From Modestobacter sp. (GTDB lineage Bacteria > Actinomycetota > Actinomycetes > Mycobacteriales > Geodermatophilaceae), in assembly GCA_025966175.1 (NCBI GenBank), contig JAOPVN010000386.1, positions 1 through 11,551 of the forward strand: DNA of 11,551 nucleotides, in the 5' to 3' direction. Under the pieces are notes generated by a model. It was given only the letters and a program-made list of their open reading frames with translations, had not been told where the DNA came from and did no database searches. The translations under genes were made by a program, and so were the position numbers. Position 1 is the stretch's first letter, and each line of letters begins with the position of its first letter. Of the stretch, positions 1-6,919 are shown piece after piece.

Positions 1-1251
1 CAGCCGGGCGGTCGGCGACCGGCGCGCGCCCCGGCCCAGCCGGACGACGACGGCATCCACCGCGTCGGCGGCCATCGCCCGGTAGGTGGTGAGCTTCCCG
101 CCCACCACCGTGAGCACCGGCCCGTCCCAGGCCAGCAGGTGCTTGCGGGACAGATCGGCGGTCGAGTCCCCCGGCCCGGAACCCGCCGACGCGGGCAGCA
201 CCAATGGGCGCAGCCCCGCATAGGCGCCCACCACGTCCTCCCGCGTCAGCGGAACGCCCAGCACCTGGTTCACCGTGGCCAGCAGCTGCTCCACCTCCGC
301 CGCGCTGGGCGCCGGGTCCTCGTCGGGGACCGGCCCGGTCACCGGCTCATCGGTGATGCCCAGGTACACCAGCCCGCGCTCCTGCGGCAGCGCGAAGACG
401 TACCGGGACCGGGATCCCGGCAGCGGCACCGTGAGCGCCGCGGTCGGCGAGCCCAGCCGCTCGGCCGGCAGCACCAGGTGCGACCCGCGCGAGGGCACCA
501 GCCGGACGCCGGGCGCGAGCCGCTGCGCCCACACCCCCGCTGCGTTCACCACCACGCCGGCACGCACGGTGAGCGAGGCCCCGTCGACCGACAGCGACGC
601 CCGGTCGCCATCCACGCCGGTCACCGTGGCCCCGGTCAGCACCCGGGCGCCGAACGCCGCGGCCGTCCGCGCCAGGGTGACGACGAGCCGGGCGTCGTCC
701 ACCAGCTGCCCGTCCCAGAAGACGACGCCGCCCCGGCCCGGACGCACCCCCGGCACCAGCCGGGACACCGTCTCGGGCCGAACCCGCGCGGTGCTGGGCA
801 GCGACCGGCGCCCACCGGGCACCGAGATCCGGACGGCATCCCCGAGCCGGCCACCCAGCCCCGCCAGGGCGCTGACGTCGCGCCCGGCGACGTCGGGGAC
901 GAGGAACGGCAGCCGCCGGACCAGGTGCGGCGCGGTGACCCCCATCAGGACGGCGCGCTCCCGGGCGCTCTCCCGGGCCAGGCCGATCTCGCCGTGCGCC
1001 AGGTACCGCAGCCCGCCGTGCACGAGCTTGGACGACCAGCGACTGGTCCCCGCGGCGAGGTCCGTGCGCTCGCACAGCGCGACGCTCAGGCCACGGGCGG
1101 CGGCGTCCAGCGCGACCCCGGCGCCGGTGACCCCACCACCGACCACGAGGACGTCGACCCCGCGCTCCACGAGGGCGTCGAGGTCCCGGGCCCGCTGCCG
1201 GGCATCGAGGACACCGGGCCGGGCGGCGTCCCTCGGGTGCGGCTCGGGCAC
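1..1251 (-). CDS. glpD: Glycerol-3-phosphate dehydrogenase, FAD-dependent (3' end beyond window)
   Basis: This enzyme oxidises sn-glycerol 3-phosphate to dihydroxyacetone phosphate and passes electrons through FAD to the membrane quinone pool, linking glycerol use and lipid turnover to glycolysis. Seen: 417 residues are in the window. A Rossmann FAD motif VVGGGVTGAG lies at residues 36-45, the family block TSRWSSKLVHGGLRYL at 69-84, a GAYAGLRPL segment follows further on, and GGKLTTYR is at 384-391. Actinobacterial GlpD proteins usually have some 550-580 residues, so roughly the last quarter (the C-terminal cap domain) is missing at the left edge. The GTG at 1251 is chosen because the conserved helix before the FAD motif (ARQRARDLDAL) must be included and there is no ATG in frame upstream. 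No ribosome binding site is visible; a TACAGT hexamer 6 nt before the GTG suggests a leaderless transcript. Its start lies 15 bp from the start of the divergent FAD oxidase. Confidence 0.93.
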   Translation of the reverse strand, partial: MPEPHPRDAARPGVLDARQRARDLDALVERGVDVLVVGGGVTGAGVALDAAARGLSVALCERTDLAAGTSRWSSKLVHGGLRYLAHGEIGLARESARERAVLMGVTAPHLVRRLPFLVPDVAGRDVSALAGLGGRLGDAVRISVPGGRRSLPSTARVRPETVSRLVPGVRPGRGGVVFWDGQLVDDARLVVTLARTAAAFGARVLTGATVTGVDGDRASLSVDGASLTVRAGVVVNAAGVWAQRLAPGVRLVPSRGSHLVLPAERLGSPTAALTVPLPGSRSRYVFALPQERGLVYLGITDEPVTGPVPDEDPAPSAAEVEQLLATVNQVLGVPLTREDVVGAYAGLRPLVLPASAGSGPGDSTADLSRKHLLAWDGPVLTVVGGKLTTYRAMAADAVDAVVVRLGRGARRSPTARL

Positions 1252-1257
1252 CGGCAG

Positions 1258-1263
1258 ACTGTA
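1258..1263 (-). promoter_or_regulatory. Candidate -10 element (TACAGT) for leaderless glpD
   Basis: On the minus strand TACAGT matches the actinobacterial -10 consensus TANNNT. It ends exactly 6 nt before the proposed GTG start of glpD, so transcription would begin at the start codon itself. No convincing -35 box is visible 16-19 nt further upstream. The element sits inside the 15-bp gap between the two divergent genes, so any promoter here must overlap the coding sequence of the FAD oxidase. This is a pattern match only. Confidence 0.35.
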
Positions 1264-1266
1264 GCC

Positions 1267-2979
1267 GTGGCAGAGCTTCCGGAACTGACGATCCAGGGCT
1301 GGGGGCCCTCGGCCGCCCGCATCGCGACGGTCGCTGCACGGGAGGACGCCGACAGCCCCGACGAGGGCGTGCTGGAGCTGAGGCCGGACTCCGACCTGCG
1401 CACCGTGCTGCCCAAGGCGGCCCGCAAGCACCTGTCGCGGGAGCTCGGCTGGACGCCCCGGTCGACGCCGCCGGTGCCGGTGCGGGAGATCGAGCTCGCG
1501 CCCTCCCGGCTGCCCGCCCAGGCGCGGGCGCGCTTCGTCGCCCTGCTCGGCGAGGAGTCGGTCGCCGACGACCGGCTGACCCGTCTGGTGCACGCCGGCG
1601 GCAAGAGCTACCTGGACCTGCTGCGCCGGCGCGGCGGGGACGCCAGCGACGCCCCCGACGCCGTCCTGACCCCCGGCAGCACCGAGGACGTCGCCGCGCT
1701 GCTGCACGCCTGCAGCGAGCTGGGCGTGGTCGTCGTCCCCTTCGGCGGCGGCACCAGCGTGGTCGGCGGGCTGTCCGGCACCGACGCCGACGACCGGCCC
1801 GTCGTGGCGGTCGACCTGCGCCGGATGAGCACGGTGCACTCGATCGACGTCCCCTCCTCGCTGGTCACCGTCGGCCCCGGCATGCGCGGCCCGGCGCTGG
1901 AGGACGCGCTGGCGCAGGAGGGGCTGACGTTCGGTCACCTGCCGCAGAGCTGGGAGTTCGCGACGCTCGGCGGGTACGCGGCCACCCGCTCGGCGGGACA
2001 GTCCTCCACCGGCGTGGGCCGGTTCGACGACCTGGTCGCCGGGCTCACCCTCGCCACGCCGTCCGGCGTGCTGGAGCTGGGCGCGCCGCCGGCCTCGGCG
2101 GCCGGCCCCGACCTGCTCGGCCTGGCGCTGGGCTCGGAAGGGACGCTCGGCATCATCACCGAGCTGCGGCTGCGGGTGCGCCCCCGACCGCGGGCCACGC
2201 ACTACGAGGGCTGGTCCTTCCGCAGCTGGGCCGCCGGGCTCGCCACCCTGCAGCGGCTGGCGCGGCACGACCTGCTCCCCGACGTCATCCGGCTGTCCGA
2301 CCCCGACGAGACCCGGGCGAACCTGCGGCAGGCGGGCGGGGCCGGTGCCCGCGCCCTGCGCGGCACGCTGCGCGCCCGCCGGCGCGGCGAGGGGTGCCTG
2401 CTGGTGGTCGGCTGGGAGGGGCTGCCGACGATCGTCCGGGCCCGCCGGTCGGCGACCGCCTCGGTCCTCCGGGACGGCGGGGCGGCGCGGCTGGGACGCC
2501 GGGTCGGGCAGTCCTGGGTGCGTCACCGGTTCGCCGCCCCGTACCTGCGGGACCGGTTGTTGGACGCCGGCCTGCTGGTCGAGACGCTGGAGACCGCGGC
2601 GACCTGGACCGCTCTGCCGGCCGTGTACGACGCCGTTCGCCGGGCGCTGCAGACCTCGTTGACCCGGCAGGGACGCCGTCCGCTGATCATGACCCACGTC
2701 TCGCACGGCTACGCCACCGGCGCCTCGCTGTACGTCACGGTGCTGGCCGACCGGGACGACGACCTGCCCATCCAGCAGTGGCTGACCGCCAAGCGCGCGG
2801 CCACCGACGCCCTGCTGGCCGCCGGGGGCACGCTCACCCACCACCACGCCGTCGGCGTCGACCACCGCCCGTGGCTGGCCCAGGAGATCGGGCCGCTGGG
2901 CGTGGACGTGCTGCGCGCGGTCAAGCAGCGGCTGGACCCCCGGGGCATCTGCAACCCCGGGGTACTGCTGCCAGACTGA
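1267..2979 (+). CDS. FAD-binding oxidase, alkyldihydroxyacetonephosphate synthase (AGPS)-like
   Basis: A 570-residue member of the PCMH-type FAD-binding oxidase family (FAD_binding_4 plus C-terminal FAD-oxidase domain). Seen: an N-terminal IQGWG segment typical of AGPS-like proteins; the FAD-pyrophosphate loop at about 136-165 (PGSTEDV through VPFGGGTSVVGG); TFGHLPQSWEFATLGG from about 221; GSEGTLGIITELRLRVRP further on; SHGY with Tyr near 482; a HHH triplet at 525-527; and a C-terminal DPRGICNPG. Known: in eukaryotic AGPS a tyrosine in the equivalent SHxY motif and a histidine triplet are needed to exchange the acyl group of acyl-DHAP for a fatty alcohol. Inferred: these residues are kept, so an acyl-DHAP-like or other 2-hydroxyacid-like substrate is possible, but many actinobacterial members have no assigned substrate. 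The start is GTG 1267, just before the conserved GWG; no clear ribosome binding site is seen. It is divergent from glpD and followed by the STAS gene 38 bp downstream. Confidence 0.85.
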   Translation: MAELPELTIQGWGPSAARIATVAAREDADSPDEGVLELRPDSDLRTVLPKAARKHLSRELGWTPRSTPPVPVREIELAPSRLPAQARARFVALLGEESVADDRLTRLVHAGGKSYLDLLRRRGGDASDAPDAVLTPGSTEDVAALLHACSELGVVVVPFGGGTSVVGGLSGTDADDRPVVAVDLRRMSTVHSIDVPSSLVTVGPGMRGPALEDALAQEGLTFGHLPQSWEFATLGGYAATRSAGQSSTGVGRFDDLVAGLTLATPSGVLELGAPPASAAGPDLLGLALGSEGTLGIITELRLRVRPRPRATHYEGWSFRSWAAGLATLQRLARHDLLPDVIRLSDPDETRANLRQAGGAGARALRGTLRARRRGEGCLLVVGWEGLPTIVRARRSATASVLRDGGAARLGRRVGQSWVRHRFAAPYLRDRLLDAGLLVETLETAATWTALPAVYDAVRRALQTSLTRQGRRPLIMTHVSHGYATGASLYVTVLADRDDDLPIQQWLTAKRAATDALLAAGGTLTHHHAVGVDHRPWLAQEIGPLGVDVLRAVKQRLDPRGICNPGVLLPD

Positions 2980-3017
2980 CGGGCGTTTCAGCAGCTCAAC
3001 TGGGGTACCGAACTCCC

Positions 3018-3365
3018 GTGCCCCCCGGTCCGGAGTCCACTGCAGGCGGCGAGGTGCGCGCAGGGGAGATCGTCCGGACCGAGGACGCCACCGGGCCGCT
3101 CCTGCGTTTCAGCGGGGCGATCGACCGGGAGGCGGTGCGCCGTTTCCGGCTGCTCGTGCCGCCGGCGTCCTGGCCGCCCCGCGCCGACCTGACGGCGGTC
3201 ACCACCATCGACGCCGCCGGGCTGGAGCTGCTGGTGCACCTGGCGCGCAAGCCGCGCCGGCGCGGCGGCGAGCTCGAGGTCCTGGGCCTGGCCGGGCACC
3301 TGCGGCCGGTGCTGGCACGGGCCGGCCTGGCCGGGCTGCTCAGCCCCGACGCACCCACCCACTGA
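3018..3365 (+). CDS. Small STAS-domain protein (anti-sigma-factor-antagonist-like)
   Basis: A protein of about 115 residues with a single STAS-like fold: a beta-strand pair (PLLRFSGAIDREAVRRF), then RADLTAVTTIDAAGLELLVHLARK, then RGGELEVLGLAGHLRPVLARAGLAGLL. This matches the order of STAS proteins that bind anti-sigma kinases or act in stress signalling. In classical SpoIIAA-type antagonists the loop is D-S-S-G or D-S-T-G with a phosphorylated serine; here it is D65-A66-A67-G68, so neither position can be phosphorylated. It may be a constitutively unphosphorylated antagonist or a degenerate, non-partner-switching STAS protein. The start is uncertain: GTG 3018 gives 115 aa, GTG 3054 gives 103 aa, and neither has a strong ribosome binding site. 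No kinase (RsbW-like) gene is in the window. Probable co-transcription with the FAD oxidase is inferred only from the 38-bp spacing. Confidence 0.7.
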   Translation: MPPGPESTAGGEVRAGEIVRTEDATGPLLRFSGAIDREAVRRFRLLVPPASWPPRADLTAVTTIDAAGLELLVHLARKPRRRGGELEVLGLAGHLRPVLARAGLAGLLSPDAPTH

Positions 3366-3379
3366 CGCCCGGTGGGCCG

Positions 3380-3401
3380 GCGGGAACCCGTCAGCTCCCG
3401 C
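3380..3401. terminator. Possible hairpin between convergent genes
   Basis: The 54-bp gap between two converging genes contains GCGGGA (3380-3385) and its complement TCCCGC (3396-3401) around a 10-nt loop. An alternative overlapping pairing is GGGAAC (3382-3387) with GTTCCC (3411-3416). No T-tract follows on either strand, so intrinsic termination is only a guess from position and symmetry. Confidence 0.3.
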
Positions 3402-3419
3402 GTGTGCGCCGTTCCCCGG

Positions 3420-3674
3420 TCAGGGGCGCGGCGGACGGCGGATGGCCGGCAGCCGCGGGGCGAGCAGCCGGGTCAGCCAGCCACCGATCAGGGCGGCCAC
3501 CACCAGGACGACGACGAAGACGACCTCGTTGATCCGCTCGGCTCCGATCAGGCCCAGCAGGAGCACCAGCACGGTCGCGACCAGCAGCGACAACCCGGCG
3601 GCCAGCATCACCAGCAGCCAGCGCGGCGGCCCGGCCGGGGCATCCGGACGGCGGGCGGGGTCGGTCGGGCTCAC
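3420..3674 (-). CDS. 84-aa two-span membrane protein, last gene of the glycan operon
   Basis: I do not recognise a named family. The protein has a short proline/arginine-rich cytosolic-looking N-terminus (residues 1-18), a first hydrophobic helix at about 19-44, a short polar turn with acidic residues (GAERINE), a second helix at about 49-70, and a basic, proline-rich tail (APRLPAIRRPPRP). Its GTG start (3674-3672) overlaps the TGA of the epimerase gene in a 4-nt GTGA junction, so translation is probably coupled, and this supports the chosen start. Two-span proteins of this size at the ends of glycan operons may serve as membrane anchors or flippase partners, but nothing in the sequence shows that here. 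Confidence 0.72.
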   Translation of the reverse strand: MSPTDPARRPDAPAGPPRWLLVMLAAGLSLLVATVLVLLLGLIGAERINEVVFVVVLVVAALIGGWLTRLLAPRLPAIRRPPRP

Positions 3675-4675
3675 GTCCGTAGTGGACCACGCGCGGGCTG
3701 TGCCGCCGGCGCCTCCGCCGCCCGCCCGGGCATGGACCCACGGATCCACTCCACGGTCTCGGCCAGGCCGTCGGCGAGCTGGACGGCCGGCGACCACCCC
3801 AGCAGCTGCCCGGCCAGGGTGGCGTCGAGGGCCGACCGGTGCAGCTCGCCCGGGCGGGCCGGCGCCCTGCCGGGCTCGTCCGGTGCGCCACAGAGCTCGG
3901 CCATCATCGTGTGCAGCCGGCGCACCGACGTCTCCACCCCGGTGCCGATGTTGACCCGGAGGTCCTCGGCCACCGGCCCGCACGCCGCGCGGAACGCGGC
4001 CGCGACGTCGGCGGCGTGCACGAAGTCCCGGGTCTGGCTGCCGTCGCCGTAGATCATCGTCGGCTCCCCGGCGATCAGGCGGTCCGCGAACAGCGAGATC
4101 ACGCCCGCCTCGCCGGCCGGGTCCTGTCGCGGGCCGTAGACGTTGGCCAGCGCCAGCGCCGTCCAGCGCAACCCGTGCAACCGCCGGAACGTGGCGAACC
4201 ACAGCTCGACCGCCGCCTTGCTCGCCGCGTACGGGGACTCCGGCGCGATCGGGGCGGTCTCCGCCACCGGGGGCGGGGTGGCCGACCCGTAGATCGACCC
4301 GCCGGACGACGCGAACACCACCTTCCCCACCCCGGCGTCGACCGCCGCCTGCAGCACGGCGACGGTGCCCACCACGTTGCGCAGGGCGTCGTTGGCCGGG
4401 TCGGCGACCGAGGCGCGCACGTCGATCGCCGCGGCCAGGTGGCACACCACCGAAACCCCGAAGGTGCCCAGCGCGCGGGACACCGCGGGATCGGCCACAT
4501 CGGCCTCCAGCAGCTCCACGTCGCTCCCCAGCGCGGCGAGGTTGGCCACCCGCCCGGTGGACAGGTCGTCGATGACGAGGACGGGATGCCCCGCCTCCAC
4601 CAGCGCCGTGGTGACGTGCGAGCCGATGAAGCCGGCGCCTCCGGTGACCGCGATCGGCGGCCGTGCGCCGGTCAT
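3671..4675 (-). CDS. NAD(P)-dependent sugar epimerase/dehydratase, GalE-like extended SDR
   Basis: A 334-residue extended short-chain dehydrogenase acting on nucleotide sugars. Seen: the dinucleotide-binding motif TGGAGFIGS at residues 11-19; the acidic VIDDLSTGR segment at 34-42 that binds the adenosine ribose; CHLAAAIDVRASV at about 78-90; ASSGGSIYG at 122-130; the catalytic YxxxK as Y149-AAS-K153; NVYGPRQDP at 178-186; and IYGDGSQTRDFVHAADVA at 208-224. This set is that of UDP-glucose 4-epimerase-like enzymes, which interconvert 4-hydroxyl stereochemistry through a transient 4-keto sugar; a 4,6-dehydratase or decarboxylase role cannot be excluded. The length is normal. The ATG start overlaps the TGA of the upstream methyltransferase by 4 nt (ATGA), and the stop overlaps the next gene's GTG. 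Inferred role: it supplies a nucleotide-sugar donor or precursor for the glycosyltransferases of the same operon. Confidence 0.9.
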   Translation of the reverse strand: MTGARPPIAVTGGAGFIGSHVTTALVEAGHPVLVIDDLSTGRVANLAALGSDVELLEADVADPAVSRALGTFGVSVVCHLAAAIDVRASVADPANDALRNVVGTVAVLQAAVDAGVGKVVFASSGGSIYGSATPPPVAETAPIAPESPYAASKAAVELWFATFRRLHGLRWTALALANVYGPRQDPAGEAGVISLFADRLIAGEPTMIYGDGSQTRDFVHAADVAAAFRAACGPVAEDLRVNIGTGVETSVRRLHTMMAELCGAPDEPGRAPARPGELHRSALDATLAGQLLGWSPAVQLADGLAETVEWIRGSMPGRAAEAPAAQPARGPLRT

Positions 4676-5337
4676 GCCGCCGCCCGTCCGACCAGCAGGT
4701 GGTGCGGGTGCGCCCGGCCACGGTCCAGCCGCCGGGACCGGACGTCGAGCAGACCGGCCGCCTGCAGCCAGCGGGCCCGCTGGTCGGGCTCGACGAAGGC
4801 GAAGTGCGCGGAACCGGCGGTGATCCGCAGCACCCGCACCGACAGGGTCTCCTGCGCCCGGTTGACCCAGGCCTTCCAGCGCGGGCGGGTGGACATGTCC
4901 TTGACCACCAGCACACCGCCGGGGGCCAGGATCGCCGCGCACGACTCCAGCAGCGCCCGTTGGCCGGCCTCGTCCAGCAGGTACAGCACGTCGACCAGGA
5001 CGACGGCGTCCCACGGACCCGCCGGCAGGACACCGGACTCGGCGACCGCGAAGCTCAGCCGCCCGGAGGCGGTGGACCGCGTCGCCACGGCAATCTTGTC
5101 CGCGTCGATGTCGACCCCGTGCACCTCCACCCCGGGCACCCGCTGGGCGACGTAGGTGCTGAACAGGCCGTGCCCGCAGCCGACCTCCAGGATCCGGCCG
5201 GTCCGCGGCAGCACGTCCACGACCGGCGGAAAGGGGCAGCTCAGCCAGCGGACGAGGACGTGCAGCCGGTCGCCGGGCGGCGCTCCGCGATAGGCGGCGA
5301 TCGCGGCGCGGGCAGCCCGGTCGGGCCAGCGGCTCAC
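4672..5337 (-). CDS. Class I SAM-dependent methyltransferase
   Basis: A 221-residue Rossmann-fold methyltransferase. Seen: SAM-binding motif I as ILEVGCGHGLF at 49-59, an acidic end of strand 2 (GVDIDADKIAVA, about 74-85), a motif around PWDAVVLVDVLYLLD, and APGGVLVVKDM before the C-terminal half. The C-terminal region (ALLESCAAIL through FAFVEPDQRARWLQAAGL) is typical of methyltransferase types 11/12/25. The N-terminal 40 residues contain an amphipathic, proline-rich stretch (WLSCPFPPVVDVLP) that may touch the membrane or a lipid substrate. The substrate is unknown; from the context a sugar hydroxyl, a lipid or a polyprenyl-linked glycan is likely. Start GTG 5337 overlaps the stop of the deacetylase (GTGA), and its own stop overlaps the epimerase ATG (ATGA). 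Confidence 0.87.
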   Translation of the reverse strand: MSRWPDRAARAAIAAYRGAPPGDRLHVLVRWLSCPFPPVVDVLPRTGRILEVGCGHGLFSTYVAQRVPGVEVHGVDIDADKIAVATRSTASGRLSFAVAESGVLPAGPWDAVVLVDVLYLLDEAGQRALLESCAAILAPGGVLVVKDMSTRPRWKAWVNRAQETLSVRVLRITAGSAHFAFVEPDQRARWLQAAGLLDVRSRRLDRGRAHPHHLLVGRAAA

Positions 5338-6173
5338 CGGGCGCCTGCCAGGTCGGCGAAGGACCCCAGCCGGTAGCCCAGCCGGCCGACCAGCTCACGG
5401 GTGGCCGGCGCGGTCAGCATGGCCAGCTCGTCGGCCCACCGGTATCCCCACTGGAAGCGGCTGAGCGCGGCCTCGCCGGCCTCGCCCGGGTGCGTGTTGA
5501 CCTCTGCCGACGCCGCCCCCGATCGGGCCAGCCGGCCGAGGGTGCCGGTGAACCGGGCCCGGTCCAGCGCGCCGGCCTCGTCCAGTCCCGCGTAGTCCTC
5601 GGTGGTGCGCAGCCCGGCCCGCTGCAGGCGTGCCCGCAACCGTCCGGAGAGCAGTCGCACGCCCAGGCCCAGGGGCCCGCGACGCCGGCTGGTGGGCAGT
5701 CGCACGCTGGGCACTCCCGCGTTCCTCGCCAGTTCCACGACCACCCCGGCCACGGCCGGCCAGAGATGAGTGTGCTGATGGGTGTCCAGATGGGTGATCC
5801 GGACGCCGATGCCGGCCACCCGTTCCAGCTGGGCGGCGAACTCCCGGCGGACGTCGTCGGGATCGATCCGGCCGGCCACCCCGCGAGCGACGACCGTGCG
5901 GTAGCTCAGCGGGAAACGCCCGTCCCGGTCGACCAGGGTCGGGATCTCCCCGGCCGACAGCAGCGGCGGGTCCTCCCCCACGATCGCCAGGTGGGCGCCG
6001 ACGGCCAGCCCGGGCAGATCCCGGAGCCGGGCGGCGGCCTCGTCGAAGGCGGTGCCGACGGCGAGCACGGACGTCGAGGTGACCACGCCGTCGGTGTGCC
6101 CCCGGTGGACCGCCCGGCACACCCCGGGGGTCAGCCCCATGTCGTCGGCGTTCACCACGAGCAGCCGGCTCAT
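5334..6173 (-). CDS. YdjC/ChbG-family carbohydrate deacetylase
   Basis: A 279-residue ChbG/YdjC-type metal-dependent deacetylase. Known: members remove an N-acetyl group from chitooligosaccharide-like or glycolipid sugars (ChbG), and one branch (HpnK) sits in hopanoid gene clusters. Seen: NADDMGLTPGV at 8-18 with the metal/catalytic Asp10-Asp11, His61 in VGAHLAI, the metal-ligand block THLDTHQHTHLWP from 127 (His128, His132, His134, His136), and NTHPGE at 226-231 near the C-terminus. All motifs expected for activity are present, and the length is normal. Inferred: it probably deacetylates an amino sugar after transfer to lipid or oligosaccharide, because it lies between two glycosyltransferases and a methyltransferase. 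Start ATG 6173 overlaps the upstream glycosyltransferase stop (ATGA). HpnK activity is an alternative, but no other hopanoid gene is visible here. Confidence 0.87.
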   Translation of the reverse strand: MSRLLVVNADDMGLTPGVCRAVHRGHTDGVVTSTSVLAVGTAFDEAAARLRDLPGLAVGAHLAIVGEDPPLLSAGEIPTLVDRDGRFPLSYRTVVARGVAGRIDPDDVRREFAAQLERVAGIGVRITHLDTHQHTHLWPAVAGVVVELARNAGVPSVRLPTSRRRGPLGLGVRLLSGRLRARLQRAGLRTTEDYAGLDEAGALDRARFTGTLGRLARSGAASAEVNTHPGEAGEAALSRFQWGYRWADELAMLTAPATRELVGRLGYRLGSFADLAGAR

Positions 6174-6919
6174 CGGGTGACCGGCCCCAGGGCCGCCAGC
6201 TCCGCGCGCAGCTCCCGCATCTCGGTCAGCATCCGGCGGATGACCGCCGGGGAGGACAGGGTCGAGACCCCCCGGGTCCGGGGGAAGTAGTCGACCCCGA
6301 TCTGGACGATGTGGAAGCCCAGCCGCTGGGCCCGGATGACCAGCTCGGCGTCGATGAACGACCCCTCGCTGACCGGCCGCGCGGCCTCCAGCACGTGCCG
6401 CCGGACCAGCTTGAACGCGAAGTTGATGTCCCGGACCCGGGTCCCGAAGAGCAGCTGGACCAGCGAGTTGTAGACGAAGGAGTAGACCGCGCGGCGCGGG
6501 CCCTCCCCGGTCCGGTCCAGTCGGTAGGCGCTGACCATGTCGGCCTCGTACTGCCGCAGCACGCGCAGCGCCCGGCCCAGCTCCAGCATCTCGAAGGGCA
6601 GGTCGGCATCGGTGTAGAGCACGACGTCCCCGCGGACGCTGTCGAAGCCGGTCTTGATGCTGCCGCCCAGCCCCCGGTTGACCGGGTGGTGCACGACCCG
6701 GACGCGCGGGTCTGCGGCCGCCAGGGCGTCGGCGATGGCCGGCGTGCGATCGGTGGAGCAGTCATCGACGATGACCAGCTCGTAGTCGGCGATCTCCCCC
6801 AGTCCGAGCAACCGCCGGCACTCGTCCTCGGCCGCCCGGACCGCCCGCTCGACGTAGTCCTCCTCGTTCCACATCGGGAAGAAGATCGACAGCAGCTCGA
6901 CCTGGGGTGACACGTTCAC
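6170..6919 (-). CDS. Family 2 glycosyltransferase, DPM1/polyprenyl-phosphate-sugar synthase type
   Basis: A 249-residue GT-A fold glycosyltransferase. Seen: the nucleotide-sugar-binding start LLSIFFPMWNEEDYVERAV, DDCSTDRT at 52-59, NRGLGGSIKTGFD at 81-93, the metal-binding DADLPFE at 104-110, and INFAFKLVRR at 165-174 followed by SEGSFIDAELVIRAQ. This layout resembles dolichyl-phosphate-mannose synthases and bacterial undecaprenyl-phosphate sugar transferases. There is no C-terminal transmembrane pair, as in the soluble DPM1 type, so the enzyme is probably membrane-associated through partners. Inferred role: it charges a polyprenyl phosphate with a sugar, which the membrane-embedded PIG-V-like transferase encoded just upstream would use as donor outside the membrane. 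The GTG start at 6919 is favoured because it forms a 4-nt GTGA overlap with the upstream stop; GTG 6913 is possible. Confidence 0.89.
   Translation of the reverse strand: MNVSPQVELLSIFFPMWNEEDYVERAVRAAEDECRRLLGLGEIADYELVIVDDCSTDRTPAIADALAAADPRVRVVHHPVNRGLGGSIKTGFDSVRGDVVLYTDADLPFEMLELGRALRVLRQYEADMVSAYRLDRTGEGPRRAVYSFVYNSLVQLLFGTRVRDINFAFKLVRRHVLEAARPVSEGSFIDAELVIRAQRLGFHIVQIGVDYFPRTRGVSTLSSPAVIRRMLTEMRELRAELAALGPVTR

Noticed and set aside
139..1266. Long open frame on the plus strand opposite glpD, continuing in frame into the FAD oxidase
   Set aside because: The translation is rich in Arg, Pro, Gly and His and has no domain pattern, while the minus strand encodes clear GlpD motifs. In DNA this GC-rich, antisense frames stay open by chance; the real oxidase begins at 1267.
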